NCBI RefSeq assembly: GCF_000970285.1 | Contig: NZ_CP009516.1 | Span: 4,009,036-4,073,035, forward strand | Origin: Methanosarcina horonobensis HB-1 = JCM 15518 | GTDB lineage: Archaea > Halobacteriota > Methanosarcinia > Methanosarcinales > Methanosarcinaceae | Direction: 5' to 3' | Length of the DNA stretch: 64,000 nucleotides | Shown: piece by piece, positions 45,135 to 54,194 of the stretch | How positions within the stretch are numbered: position 1 is the stretch's first letter | Layout: every line of letters begins with the position of its first letter | Translations under genes and position numbers: made by a program | The notes under the pieces: model-generated | Told to the model about the DNA's origin: nothing | The model's database searches: none | The model's input: only the letters and a program-made list of their open reading frames with translations

Positions 45135-45641
45135 ATGACCTCTTACATAGCAGACTCGGCAGTTTTTATTATGGGAAACTGCAACGTGGACAGCTCGCTG
45201 CTTATTACAGTCCCTTCGGTTGCGGACGAGTTAAAAAGCAGTGACTCCATACTCCGTTTTGACCTTGCAAAAGAGGGAGGACTCAGGGTAGAATGGCCGG
45301 AACCTGAAATGGTAAAAGAGGTTCGGAAAAAAGCTGAACAGACCCGGGACTCAGAAGAGCTATCAAAAACAGATCTGGAAGTTCTTGCAAAAGCACTTGA
45401 ACACAGGGAAACGGCGGTACTGCTTACAGATGATTATGCAGTCCAGAACGTTGCCGTGCAGCTCGGGATTCAGGTTAAACCGATTGCCCAGAAAAAGATA
45501 AAGGATGTTCTTATCTGGCAAAAACAGTGTATTGGCTGTAGAAAAACCTTTGAGAAAGGGGACGAATGCCCTATTTGCGGTTCACCCCTGAAAAAAAAGA
45601 GAAAAAAAAGACTTAAAGGCAAAGGTTATCAGGAAAACTGA
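45135..45641 (+). CDS. nob1: Nob1-type rRNA-processing PIN nuclease
   Basis: The 168-residue protein has a PIN domain followed by a zinc ribbon, the layout of archaeal Nob1, which cleaves the 3' end of pre-16S rRNA. Acidic PIN residues are in IADSAVFI (Asp), SVADELKS (Asp, Glu), LSKTDLEVLA (Asp) and LLTDDYAVQN (Asp pair). The zinc ribbon is CIGCRKTFEKGDECPICG. The basic tail KKKRKKRLKGKG suits RNA binding. ATG 45135 gives the conserved start; longer frames run into the IS end upstream. Confidence 0.93.
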   Translation: MTSYIADSAVFIMGNCNVDSSLLITVPSVADELKSSDSILRFDLAKEGGLRVEWPEPEMVKEVRKKAEQTRDSEELSKTDLEVLAKALEHRETAVLLTDDYAVQNVAVQLGIQVKPIAQKKIKDVLIWQKQCIGCRKTFEKGDECPICGSPLKKKRKKRLKGKGYQEN

Positions 45642-45805
45642 AGAAAAAGATATAACGCTTGATAGTGTAATAATGTCTTTAACTGAGAAAAGATATACTT
45701 GAATTATAATTTTTCAGGCAGTAATTCCAGGCAGTATTCCAAAGAATAACTGCAAAATCGGCCGGAAATACCGCCAGATAAAAAATTTCAGGTGGGAATG
45801 GAGGC

Positions 45806-46420
45806 ATGAAGAATATAGAAGATCTCATTCAGAAAGCTGTGGAACTGCAGAACAACGGACTTGGAACCGGCCAGATTGCCGATGAACTTAATGTTTCAAG
45901 AGAAACAGTTACATGGCTTTTAACCCGTTCGAAAAAAGAAATCGCAGCCCCCGCTCCAAAAGACATATCCGTAAACTGGAGCAGCATAGGAAAGAGCGCT
46001 ACACGGCTTCACTACATCTCACTTGCACTCTGTGACATGGTGCTTGAGACCCTGGAAAAGACAAACACTGAAGTGGATGTAGTAGTTGGCGTTGCAGCTA
46101 GCGGCATTCCCCTGGCAAGCATGATGGCAAACGAGCTGGGAGCAGATTTTGCCCTTTACCATTCCCGTAAAGGACATGACATGGTCCAGCCCGGCCAGAA
46201 AGGTACCATTAGCAGAAACTTCGGAAGCGTCGCAGGTAAGAACTGCGTAATTGTTGATGATGTAATTACCACAGGTTCAACCACAATGGAAGTAATCGAG
46301 CAGTTGCGCGAAATGGACGCAAAGCCCAGAGTAGTTGTGGTTCTTGTGGACAAAAAAGGCGCGGATACAATTGCCAATGTTCCTATCCAGTCTCTGGTAA
46401 GGATAGTGCGCGTGGACTGA
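45806..46420 (+). CDS. HTH-phosphoribosyltransferase regulator (GfcR/PyrE-like)
   Basis: The 204-residue protein joins an N-terminal helix-turn-helix ([20 protein letters not shown], about residues 18-37) to a type I phosphoribosyltransferase domain. The PRPP loop reads [16 protein letters not shown] (about 147-162), preceded by [20 protein letters not shown]. The family includes the haloarchaeal sugar-catabolism regulator GfcR and was often annotated as a PyrE-like enzyme. A transcription regulator that senses PRPP or a nucleotide is the likely role; residual enzymatic activity is possible. It is monocistronic. Confidence 0.88.
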   Translation: MKNIEDLIQKAVELQNNGLGTGQIADELNVSRETVTWLLTRSKKEIAAPAPKDISVNWSSIGKSATRLHYISLALCDMVLETLEKTNTEVDVVVGVAASGIPLASMMANELGADFALYHSRKGHDMVQPGQKGTISRNFGSVAGKNCVIVDDVITTGSTTMEVIEQLREMDAKPRVVVVLVDKKGADTIANVPIQSLVRIVRVD

Positions 46421-46499
46421 AAATATCGAAAGATAAAACAGAAGTAAATCTCTTTTATATGGAAGGCCTTTCACAAGAGAGGTTTTCCAAAACCTATAC

Positions 46500-46550
46500 T
46501 TATACCTGTTTACATTTCTTAGTTTTTTCTTTTTTATTTATTTTATCTTC
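46500..46550. terminator. T-rich tract between convergent genes
   Basis: TTAGTTTTTTCTTTTTTATT and further T runs lie about 90 bases past the HTH-phosphoribosyltransferase gene. The next gene is convergent, so this is the natural site for termination of the rightward message. Confidence 0.4.
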
Positions 46551-46637
46551 TTCAGGCATTTCTGAACCAGTACTTTAAAAAATTATTCTTTTCAGAATCG
46601 AGAAGAGAAAAATTAACAGGTTTATTTAAAAGGCCTG

Positions 46638-48770
46638 TTAATACTCAACTTCCGTAGATGCAATCTTTTCTGCAAGCCTTGAGAGCACTTCGGTTCTCAT
46701 TCCTTCCACAAACTTGATACTGCCGACAACAAGATGTCCGCCTCCGCTGACTCCGGCACCTTTCATTTCTTCGCGAAGCTCCCTGACAATCCTGGGGATA
46801 TTCATAAGCACGCCTTTTGAACGGATAACAGCAAAGTCAGGACCATAGCCAATAGTAACTACAGGCTTGTCCGGGTTTCTTTTAACAAGCACATCATGCA
46901 CTTCCCCGGAGGTTTTTCCCGGTGGCGGGAAGGTAAACTTCTGGGCATAGTTTTCGACATCTATTACATTCATAATCGCGCCATTCGCCAGTTTCTGAGA
47001 TTTGACGTTGAAGAGACAGGTCTCAAGCTGTTCTTTTATCATGGTATTTGCCTGTTCGCAAAGCAGAGATACCAGATTTTTGTGGATTGTGTGGTCGCCC
47101 ATATCCAGGATATCGTCAATAAGACCCTTTCCACTGCTGAATTTAAGCCAGAACTGCTCATAATCCAAAGCCAGAGCCATTTCTTTTAATTCCTCAAGTG
47201 TATAGCGATCCGAGACCAAGGAGATGTACCTTCCGGCCTCCGGGGCTTCAGAACGGTCTCCTACTGCCGAAACAGCAGGAAGGTGCTTTATAGTATCACT
47301 GATGCCGGGATTGATCATACGGGCGACCTCAGCACAGAGCATTCCCGCAGTAACCCCGAAGTCTCCTCCTACATGAGCAGGGTTAACGTGCCCTATCAGA
47401 TACTGGTCAACAATGTCATCAGGGTGATGGTGGTCAATGACAAGCATATCGATGCCGTAGACACTGGCCTGTCGCATAGCAGGGACATCCTCTTCGGTTG
47501 AGCCGTTGTCTACCTGGATAATAAGAGGCATTTTCTGTCCGTGCCTGGCATAATCCTCTAGTGCAAAGGAAATATCCCTTGTAACATCGGCAAGTTCATA
47601 AAAAGGAGCCTTTGAAGGAGCACGCTTATAGAAATAGTATTCCGCATCTGTTCCACCGATTTCTGTAATAAGGGGAAGAATTGCTCGCTCAATGGCTATT
47701 GCGGAAGTAATTCCATCGGCATCGGCATGGTGCCTGAGGATAATAGGTGTCGAATGGAGAATTGCCTTTTTGATCTCTTTGGCGACATGAAGCATTCTGG
47801 GTTTGAGCTTTTCCATAATCTCGCTTTCGATCAGGAAAGGAATATCAGCAGGTGCGGCTTTCTCATCGATTACCTTCTCGACCCTTGTCTTGACAGCAGC
47901 CTCTTTTTCTCCGGTAAGCAGTTTCATGCTCATGACTTCAATCTGGACCTGCTCATCCCTTGGAGTCACTTCCCCGGTAATCGAGACAATCATTCCTACG
48001 TCGATATGGGGGTAAGACCGTTTCCCTGCACTCTCAAAAGCTGCACACGGGATAAAGCCTCCTTCATCGCTTATAGTGAAGATTGTCGGCCCGCTTGTCT
48101 GTTTTATCTGAATAACCTCTCCTTCGATCCGGATGAGCCTGCCCTTCATGCTGGTATCTATCTGGGAGGAGTTCTTAAGAGGAAGCTCTTTTTCAAGCTC
48201 AATGGTTTCGTACTTTGTAAGAGTTTTCGGAATAAGATCGAGCTTTCCTCCCGCTTTAATGCTTTTTACCAGGACGATTACAGCATCCCCGACTTCCGGC
48301 TGAACCCCGACATTGCTGGAATGCATAAGCCCTCTTACGTGAGGGTTCAAGTCCACAAAGACCCCGAAAGAGGCGATACTGCTCACTATACCGTGATAAA
48401 GCTTTCCTGCTTCCACATCTTTAAGATCACATGACTCGTCCAGAGCATAAACATGCTGGGAACGTGAACAGGTAGTACAGATCTCTTCATCCGTATCCTG
48501 TGGGTTATGAATTCTTACTCCGCAAACCTTGCAGGTATAGATCTTTCCAAGTCCCTCACAGGCCTCACAGGGTCTGGTAACTTCGATACTCCCCTTGCCT
48601 TTGCATTTCTCACATACTGCACCATTTTTCAAGAAACTGTCAATATCTTTTTCTGAAATTTTCATAAAGTCAACTGATTTAGACTTGCCTTTTCCCTTAC
48701 ATACAGGGCAGATCTCAGTTGAAATAGCTTCGTAGCCACGTCCGTGGCAATCTGGACATTCCTTACTCAT
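46638..48770 (-). CDS. RecJ-like DHH phosphoesterase with zinc fingers and S1 domain
   Basis: The 710-residue protein begins with DnaJ-type zinc repeats: CPDCHGRG, CPVCKGKG, CEKCKGKG and CEACEGLG, then a CxxC pair (CKVC, CTTC). An S1 RNA/DNA-binding domain follows (YHGIVSSIASFGVFVDLN), then an OB domain (GEVIQIKQTSGPTIFTISDE). The DHH catalytic part has ILRHHADADGITSAIAIERA, IIQVDNGSTEED and MLVIDHHHPDD, and the DHHA1 end has GVSGGGHLVVGSIKF. Archaeal RecJ-like proteins act as single-strand nucleases in DNA or RNA metabolism. ATG 48770 has GGTG eight bases upstream. The fusion is unusual compared with bacterial RecJ but I believe it is typical of Methanosarcinales. Confidence 0.88.
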   Translation of the reverse strand: MSKECPDCHGRGYEAISTEICPVCKGKGKSKSVDFMKISEKDIDSFLKNGAVCEKCKGKGSIEVTRPCEACEGLGKIYTCKVCGVRIHNPQDTDEEICTTCSRSQHVYALDESCDLKDVEAGKLYHGIVSSIASFGVFVDLNPHVRGLMHSSNVGVQPEVGDAVIVLVKSIKAGGKLDLIPKTLTKYETIELEKELPLKNSSQIDTSMKGRLIRIEGEVIQIKQTSGPTIFTISDEGGFIPCAAFESAGKRSYPHIDVGMIVSITGEVTPRDEQVQIEVMSMKLLTGEKEAAVKTRVEKVIDEKAAPADIPFLIESEIMEKLKPRMLHVAKEIKKAILHSTPIILRHHADADGITSAIAIERAILPLITEIGGTDAEYYFYKRAPSKAPFYELADVTRDISFALEDYARHGQKMPLIIQVDNGSTEEDVPAMRQASVYGIDMLVIDHHHPDDIVDQYLIGHVNPAHVGGDFGVTAGMLCAEVARMINPGISDTIKHLPAVSAVGDRSEAPEAGRYISLVSDRYTLEELKEMALALDYEQFWLKFSSGKGLIDDILDMGDHTIHKNLVSLLCEQANTMIKEQLETCLFNVKSQKLANGAIMNVIDVENYAQKFTFPPPGKTSGEVHDVLVKRNPDKPVVTIGYGPDFAVIRSKGVLMNIPRIVRELREEMKGAGVSGGGHLVVGSIKFVEGMRTEVLSRLAEKIASTEVEY

Positions 48771-49321
48771 TAATATCAACACCAGTGGTTCTTCCGAACC
48801 TTCGTTTTCTTAATCTCAAAATCTTTGGAATTAAAATATTGTTTTGAACCCTATACATTTATTGTATTCTTTGTCGGCCCTCAGTCTACTGGTAACTGTA
48901 GGATCTTCCCCAGGTCCGGATTAGTGCCTGCCGACTAGCCCTCTTTCTGCATATCTCCTTTTTGAGTTCAATATCTTGTGTATGCAAGATATAAGTATTT
49001 GTCAGCAAGTTATTTTGCATAGCGTCTACAGATATCCAGAAATTTCAGGATTTTGTGGTTTCTGTTATTTTTATTATGTTATTTTTTATATTATGTTATT
49101 TTTATATTATATATGAAAATGACAGTGACCGCAACCCATTGAAAATCGGAAAGAAGGTTTGATGTGAGTACTTATATAGATTCGCAGATATTTTAGGTAG
49201 ACGACAGAATGTAAAATTTTTAACCTATAAAAGCTTAATTTATATTAATTTCACAAGTTTCTCAAATAAAGAACACTTACTAAGTTCAATTTTAAGACCA
49301 ATTGATAGGAGGGAATAAATT
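48771..49321. other. Divergent intergenic region
   Basis: No gene is seen. TATA candidates for the rightward slipin gene are CCTATAAAAG near 49222 and TATATTA near 49241. ATGTTATTTTTATATTATAT is repeated imperfectly at 49076-49112. GC-richer sequence at 48880-48960 does not fold into a tRNA that I can find. Confidence 0.4.
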
Positions 49322-50104
49322 ATGGTTGATTTCATCGGTGAATTATTGCTCCCTGTATTAATAATTGTAATATTAATACTCTCACAATCTATAAAAATGG
49401 TTAATGAATACGAACGTGTGGTTATATTCAGGCTTGGTCGCCTTAGTGGTGTAAAGGGCCCGGGACTTTTCCTTATCATCCCTTTCATTGATAGAGCCAT
49501 GAAAATCGACCTGAGAGTCGTTGCAATCGATGTCCCAAAGCAGGCCGTTATCACGCGGGATAACGTCACAGTTGAAGTTGATGCCGTTGTTTATTATAAG
49601 GTCGTAGAGCCAGGGGCTGCAATTACGCAGGTTGAAAACTATATGTTTGCAACTTCAACCCTGTCCCAGACTACGCTTAGAGACGTGCTGGGCCAGATGG
49701 AACTGGATGAGTTGCTTTCGGAAAGAGAGAACATCAACAAGCAGATTCAGGAATTGCTGGATGCTTACACAGACCCCTGGGGTATCAAGGTTACAGGCGT
49801 AACTATCCGGGATGTATCCCTGCCTGAAACAATGAAAAGAGCAATCGCAAAACAGGCTGAAGCAGAAAGAGAAAAACGTGCCAGGATCATCCTTGCAGAA
49901 GGAGAATACCAAGCTGCTGAAAGGATGAAAGATGCGGCCAGCCTTTACCAGGGACTTCCTACTGCTATCAAGCTAAGGGAACTTCAGACCCTTGCTGAGA
50001 TTGCAAGAGAGAAAAATCTGATCGTAGTTACACAAACTCAGACTCTTGAAACCGGGAACATAGCCGCCCTTTCTCAGGCTATATCCGGAAAGAAAGAGCA
50101 ATAA
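49322..50104 (+). CDS. SPFH/Band 7 protein (slipin)
   Basis: The 260-residue protein has an N-terminal membrane anchor (LLLPVLIIVILILSQSIKM) and a Band 7 domain: EYERVVIFRLGRLSGVKGPG, TRDNVTVEVDAVVYYKVVEP and LSQTTLRDVLGQMELDELLS. A coiled-coil (AIAKQAEAEREKRARIILAE) and a C-terminal helix follow. Such proteins form oligomeric membrane scaffolds. It is followed after 51 bases by an NfeD-family protease gene, a pairing conserved in archaea and bacteria, in which the protease cleaves or regulates the slipin. A strong site GGAGG precedes the ATG. Confidence 0.95.
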   Translation: MVDFIGELLLPVLIIVILILSQSIKMVNEYERVVIFRLGRLSGVKGPGLFLIIPFIDRAMKIDLRVVAIDVPKQAVITRDNVTVEVDAVVYYKVVEPGAAITQVENYMFATSTLSQTTLRDVLGQMELDELLSERENINKQIQELLDAYTDPWGIKVTGVTIRDVSLPETMKRAIAKQAEAEREKRARIILAEGEYQAAERMKDAASLYQGLPTAIKLRELQTLAEIAREKNLIVVTQTQTLETGNIAALSQAISGKKEQ

Positions 50105-50155
50105 GGGCAGATTAAAAGCCGAAAAACATGTAAAGGCGAGAAAGGATCATTAATT

Positions 50156-51460
50156 ATGCAAACGAAAAGGATTTTCCATTCTCTCTTTATTTTTTTTCTC
50201 TGCATAACTCTCACAGCTGTTCTCGCGCTTCCTGCAGGGGCAGCAGCCGAAGATAGAGTGCTCTTGCTTGAAATAACCGGAGCTATTACCCCAGCTTCCG
50301 ATAATTTGATAGCTGACGCAATAGAAGAAGCTGAGAGCGGGAACTTTGAGGTTCTCGTAATTACCCTGGATACTCCAGGGGGAGGGCTTGAAGAGACCCA
50401 AACAATCATAAAGTTAATTGAGAACACGACCGTGCCTGTTATAGGGTACGTGCCTGAGAGTGGAAAAGCCTGGTCAGCAGGAACCCTCATCCTTATGGGA
50501 ACCGATATTGCTGCAATGGCTCCTTTTACAGTTATAGGGTCAGCCCAGCCGGTGCGGGTGTCTGCAGAAGGGACAGTACCTGTAGAGGATGAGAAAGTAA
50601 TAAATGCCCTCGTTAAATTTTCGACTGAAACGGCAAGAAAACACGGGAGAAATGAAACTTTTGCAGAAGAAGTAATTACCAAGAACAGAAATCTGAATGA
50701 CGAAGAAGCCTTAGAAGAAGGAGTAATCGAATATAGAGCCTCTTCCGTTCCGGACCTGCTGGTTCAGGTCGATGGGGAGGTTGTGAAAAGTAAAGAACTG
50801 AATACCGCAAATGCAACAATAGAGATCTACGAACCTCCTCTTCCTCTTGCTTTCCTGACGTTAATTTCAAACCCGATTCTTTCCTCTCTTCTTCTGACAA
50901 TAGGGCTCTATGGGATTATCTTCGGGATTTCAAACCCGGGAGCAGGAGCAGAGATTTTCGGAATTATTGCAATCGTGCTGGGATTGATAGGCACAGGATT
51001 CGATATTAATATAGCAGCAATTTTCCTGATTATTGTCGGAATAGGGCTTCTTATCCTGGAACTTCAATCCCCGGGGTTTGGAATTTTCGGGCTTGCAGGA
51101 CTTATTTGCCTGGTAATAGGGAGCATCTTCCTTGTGCCTCTGGGAGGCGAGAATATTTACACACCGGAGTTCAGGAGGCTACTAATCCTGACAATTGTTA
51201 CTCCTACAATTGTTTTTGGGATATTCCTGGTCTTTGCAATATATAAAGTAGCCGAAACGAGGAAGAAAAAGCCCGTTATCGGGTCCATTATAGGAGATAC
51301 TGCCCGGACAATAGACCCGATAAGCCCTGAAAGTCCTGGTTTTGTCCGCTATAAAGGAGAGTACTGGCAAGCCAGATCCGAAGAGAAAATTGGAGCTAAC
51401 GAAGAAGTTGAAATTACAGGAAAAGACATGGAAGTGCTGCTTGTAAAAAGAAAAGTCTAA
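50156..51460 (+). CDS. NfeD-family membrane serine protease (ClpP class)
   Basis: The 434-residue protein has a signal peptide, an extracellular ClpP-like protease domain (residues about 35-230), four or five membrane helices (about 235-375) and a C-terminal OB-fold NfeD domain (PGFVRYKGEYWQARSEEKIG). In the protease, TLDTPGGGLEETQTIIKLIE and the serine in GKAWSAGTLILMG match the homologous Pyrococcus enzyme known to cut the C-terminus of its partner stomatin; the catalytic lysine is probably in RKHGRN. It is the second gene of the slipin operon. Full length and intact. Confidence 0.94.
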   Translation: MQTKRIFHSLFIFFLCITLTAVLALPAGAAAEDRVLLLEITGAITPASDNLIADAIEEAESGNFEVLVITLDTPGGGLEETQTIIKLIENTTVPVIGYVPESGKAWSAGTLILMGTDIAAMAPFTVIGSAQPVRVSAEGTVPVEDEKVINALVKFSTETARKHGRNETFAEEVITKNRNLNDEEALEEGVIEYRASSVPDLLVQVDGEVVKSKELNTANATIEIYEPPLPLAFLTLISNPILSSLLLTIGLYGIIFGISNPGAGAEIFGIIAIVLGLIGTGFDINIAAIFLIIVGIGLLILELQSPGFGIFGLAGLICLVIGSIFLVPLGGENIYTPEFRRLLILTIVTPTIVFGIFLVFAIYKVAETRKKKPVIGSIIGDTARTIDPISPESPGFVRYKGEYWQARSEEKIGANEEVEITGKDMEVLLVKRKV

Positions 51461-51534
51461 CACTTCTTGTGTCTAACACTTCCTGTCTGTTTTTTCTTTT
51501 TCCGGATTTCTTCTTCCAGAGTTTTTTTTCGGTT

Positions 51535-52869
51535 TTAGCTTTTCTTTTTGGCCATTATTTTTTCAAGAACCTTCTGCTTTTTATTGATGGCTTCTTCGGC
51601 TGCCCTGTCAATTGCGTGCCTCATCTCCTCGAAATCTCGTGGATTATCTTCCCCGTGAACTTTTTTGACAGGAGTATAGGCAGATTCTCTAAACCTGGGT
51701 GCAAAGTCCCTGATCTCTCCATTGACAATTATTTCAGCCCCGATTCCTTCTTCCACACGCCCTATGATATCAATCTCAACCCCGGCAGCCCTGACTATTT
51801 CAAGAATTTCTCCGGCATACTCAGGTGGGACGATAACCAGCAGGGCATCAAGAGATACGCCGAGATAATCGATTTTAAGGGTTTCAAGCATGGAGAGGAC
51901 CTTTGAGTTAACGAGAGTCCGCATTTTATTTTCTTCAAAGACCATTTTTACTTGCGCAGTCTTTGAAATTTCCCGGGCGTCCCCGCGGATTCCTCCATTG
52001 GTGACATCAGTCATGGAATGGACTTTTTTGTACAGGCCGGACCGAAGGAGTGCCTCACAGGCTTCCAGAAAACGGATGTTAATAGTTTCCTCCACCACGT
52101 CATGCATTCCGTAATAGAGTGCGGTTGTAGAAACCGTACCTCCGCCTGCACCCTCCGTCATAAGGATCAGGTCTCCTGCCCGGGTCTGGTTGCGGGAGGT
52201 AAGAGAAGATGTAACACCAACCGCCCCCACACCTCCTGTCATTCTTTCACCTATAACCATATCCCCGCCTATCCGGAGAGTGCTTCCTGTAATTAGGGGA
52301 ATTCCGGTTAGCTCTGAAACCGTGGTGATTCCTGCGATATGGTCGAAGATTTTTGCCACATCCCCATCGTCTGCGATATGGATGTCTGAAAGCATGGCAA
52401 GGGGACGGGCTCCCATTGAATAGACATCACGCAGGGCTGCTCTGGCGACATGAAAACCCGAAAGGAAAGGAAAATCACTGAGGCGGGAGTGTATACCGTC
52501 AATTGTGATCACAAGGTACTCATCTCCTATTTTCACAACGCCTGAGTCATCAAGCTGGGAACTGTCAACTACCGCACCGGTCTTGCCTATAACCTCACCA
52601 AGCTTGGAGTGAACGTAAAAGTCTCCCGTACCCCTGGAACCCACTCCGAACTCACCCATAACAACTCCCGAAATAATGGGGCTTAATACGTCTCCCTCGG
52701 TGTGAAGAGTTGCTTTTGCTTCACAAATAACTGCAGCTGCAATCTCTTTAGCCCTTTCGGAGCTTATGTTCTTGATTTCAAGAATTCTTGAAGCAAGCTG
52801 TGCCTCAATCCCGGTTTCGTTTGAAGGGTCTTTCCTGAGAGCCCGTTTTGCATAGCCTTCTATATCCAT
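51535..52869 (-). CDS. PurM/AIR synthase-like ATP-binding protein
   Basis: The 444-residue protein has the PurM/HypE/SelD fold. The N-terminal glycine-rich strand (GDFYVHSKLGEVIGKTGAVV) and the acidic phosphate-binding part (DEYLVITIDGIHSRLSDFPF, MLSDIHIADDGDVAKIF) are recognisable. The C-terminal half has VHSMTDVTNGGIRGDAREIS and LGVSLDALLVIVPPE, typical of the family. A 100-residue N-terminal helical extension and a lysine-rich tail (KVLEKIMAKKKS) are extra. Such proteins form acyl-phosphate intermediates; the substrate here is unknown. I use ATG 52869, eight bases after GAGG; a longer frame would overlap hisH. It follows hisH on the same strand by 67 bases. Confidence 0.8.
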   Translation of the reverse strand: MDIEGYAKRALRKDPSNETGIEAQLASRILEIKNISSERAKEIAAAVICEAKATLHTEGDVLSPIISGVVMGEFGVGSRGTGDFYVHSKLGEVIGKTGAVVDSSQLDDSGVVKIGDEYLVITIDGIHSRLSDFPFLSGFHVARAALRDVYSMGARPLAMLSDIHIADDGDVAKIFDHIAGITTVSELTGIPLITGSTLRIGGDMVIGERMTGGVGAVGVTSSLTSRNQTRAGDLILMTEGAGGGTVSTTALYYGMHDVVEETINIRFLEACEALLRSGLYKKVHSMTDVTNGGIRGDAREISKTAQVKMVFEENKMRTLVNSKVLSMLETLKIDYLGVSLDALLVIVPPEYAGEILEIVRAAGVEIDIIGRVEEGIGAEIIVNGEIRDFAPRFRESAYTPVKKVHGEDNPRDFEEMRHAIDRAAEEAINKKQKVLEKIMAKKKS

Positions 52870-52936
52870 AGTACCATCCTCTCGCAGATACCTGTCACTG
52901 TTTTGAAAGACGCAGGACAGGAAATTTGAAATTAAA

Positions 52937-53545
52937 TCAACACATCTCAACGAAGTTTTTCAGAATCTTCAGCCCTGTTGCTCCGCTTTTTTCAGGGTGG
53001 AACTGGGTGCCCATAACGTTACCATTAGAATTCACCACAGATGCCGAATATTCCAGTCCGTACTCACATGACGCAAGGGTGTTTTCCGCAGTGGTATCGA
53101 CATAGTACGAGTGTACGAAATACACGAAAGAGCCGTCAGGGATACCTCTAAACAGAGGGTGGTCCTGTTTAATCCTGATGTTGTTCCAGCCCATGTGTGG
53201 TACTTTCAGTTCAGATTTTGGAAAGCGAAGTACCCTGCCCTGAATGAGATCGAGTCCATCGGTCAACCTGCCTTCCTCAGAAGAGCTCATCAAAACCTGC
53301 TGCCCGAGACATATTCCAAGCATTGGTTTTCCCGATGCTGCAAATTCCTCAATAGTCTCTTTGAGAGGAACCAGACACTTCATTGCATCTATAAAAGCAC
53401 CTACTCCAGGGAGAATAATACCGTCTGCTGCCAGGATCTCTTCAGGGTTCCCGGAGATTACAGGACTTGCTCCAACGTGTTCAAGCCCCTTTTGAACACT
53501 TCTGAGATTTCCAAGCCCGTAATCGATAATCACGATTCGTTTCAT
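52937..53545 (-). CDS. hisH: Imidazole glycerol phosphate synthase subunit HisH
   Basis: HisH is the glutaminase that feeds ammonia to HisF for histidine and AICAR synthesis. The 202-residue protein starts IVIIDYGLGNLRSV, has the nucleophile in MLGICLGQQVLMSSSEE, and the His-Glu pair in MGTQFHPEKSG. ATG 53545 is used; in-frame starts further upstream add a few residues without a ribosome binding site. hisF is not in the window, and hisI is 6 kb away, so the histidine genes are dispersed. The PurM-like gene downstream may share its transcript. Confidence 0.95.
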   Translation of the reverse strand: MKRIVIIDYGLGNLRSVQKGLEHVGASPVISGNPEEILAADGIILPGVGAFIDAMKCLVPLKETIEEFAASGKPMLGICLGQQVLMSSSEEGRLTDGLDLIQGRVLRFPKSELKVPHMGWNNIRIKQDHPLFRGIPDGSFVYFVHSYYVDTTAENTLASCEYGLEYSASVVNSNGNVMGTQFHPEKSGATGLKILKNFVEMC

Positions 53546-53688
53546 AGTTCTAACAAACAAAGTTAAGATAGATTAAGCTTACGAACAAAGAATTTCAGAA
53601 ATGTGGGAAAAATTAGGAAAATATGAAGTAAGGAAAAATAAGAAAAATATACCTGAAAAATATAAAAGCAAACATTTCAGGTCAGTAT

Positions 53689-53764
53689 CTGTCTGCAGAA
53701 AGATTACAGAGAAAGATTACAGGGCACTGTCTGCAGAAAGACTACAGAGAAAGATTACAGGGCA
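53689..53764. repeat. 38-bp tandem duplication
   Basis: Two head-to-tail copies of 38 bases, each beginning CTGTCTGCAGAAAGA(T/C)TACA and ending GATTACAGGGCA, differ at about two positions. AGAGAAAGATTACAG forms an inner sub-repeat. The array sits between hisH and the small Cys protein gene and touches the latter's stop codon. Confidence 0.8.
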
Positions 53765-53967
53765 CTTTCTCCTTTACAGGGTACTTTCTCCTGCTCAAAA
53801 ATCACCTTGTATTTGCCACAGCGAACGCATTCGTAGCGCTTTTCAAGCACTGTTGACCTGCAACATAGCGCTCCGCTTTTTCGTTTCCAGTCGTGCAGTC
53901 CTAAAAGACACAAAAAATTTCGTCTATGGTCCGATTCACTTGGCTCATCAGAACATTCTTGAGTCAA
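53755..53967 (-). CDS. 70-residue Cys-rich protein
   Basis: The product has the sequence NFLCLLGLHDWKRKSGALCC and, after a short linker, YECVRCGKYKVIF. The LLGLHDW segment with a following Cys-x2-Cys pair resembles a small zinc-binding protein. The TTG start at 53967 has AGAGG upstream at short distance. Its stop codon lies in the 38-bp repeat array, so the last residues (KVPCKGESAL) come from repeat sequence. It may be a real small gene whose end was altered by the duplication. Confidence 0.5.
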   Translation of the reverse strand: MTQECSDEPSESDHRRNFLCLLGLHDWKRKSGALCCRSTVLEKRYECVRCGKYKVIFEQEKVPCKGESAL

Positions 53968-54038
53968 AAACCTCTTTCCCTCGCTATAGTCAGTAAGGCT
54001 GTTTTGCGGTATTAGGGGAATTTATGCACAAAAGAACT

Positions 54039-54052
54039 ATATAAATATATAG
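54039..54052 (+). promoter_or_regulatory. TATA region of the pilin-like pair
   Basis: CTATATAAATATAT is a strong TATA-like sequence 143 bases before the first pilin-like gene, implying a leader of more than 100 bases. A second weaker tract (TTATAAATAG) lies at 54117, closer to the gene. Confidence 0.4.
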
Positions 54053-54194
54053 TTTTTAAGATCAAATACAAAGAGATGAGTCTACGAAAAGATAGTTTGG
54101 AATAAATATCGAAAAGTTATAAATAGAATGATCAATATTGATAGAATGTTGTACAGTTAAAATGTTAACAATAGAATCAAAGTGAGGAGGAAAT

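Noticed and set aside
48870-48970. tRNA or small structured RNA
   Set aside because: GC-richer than its surroundings, but no cloverleaf or TPsiC-like sequence could be read.
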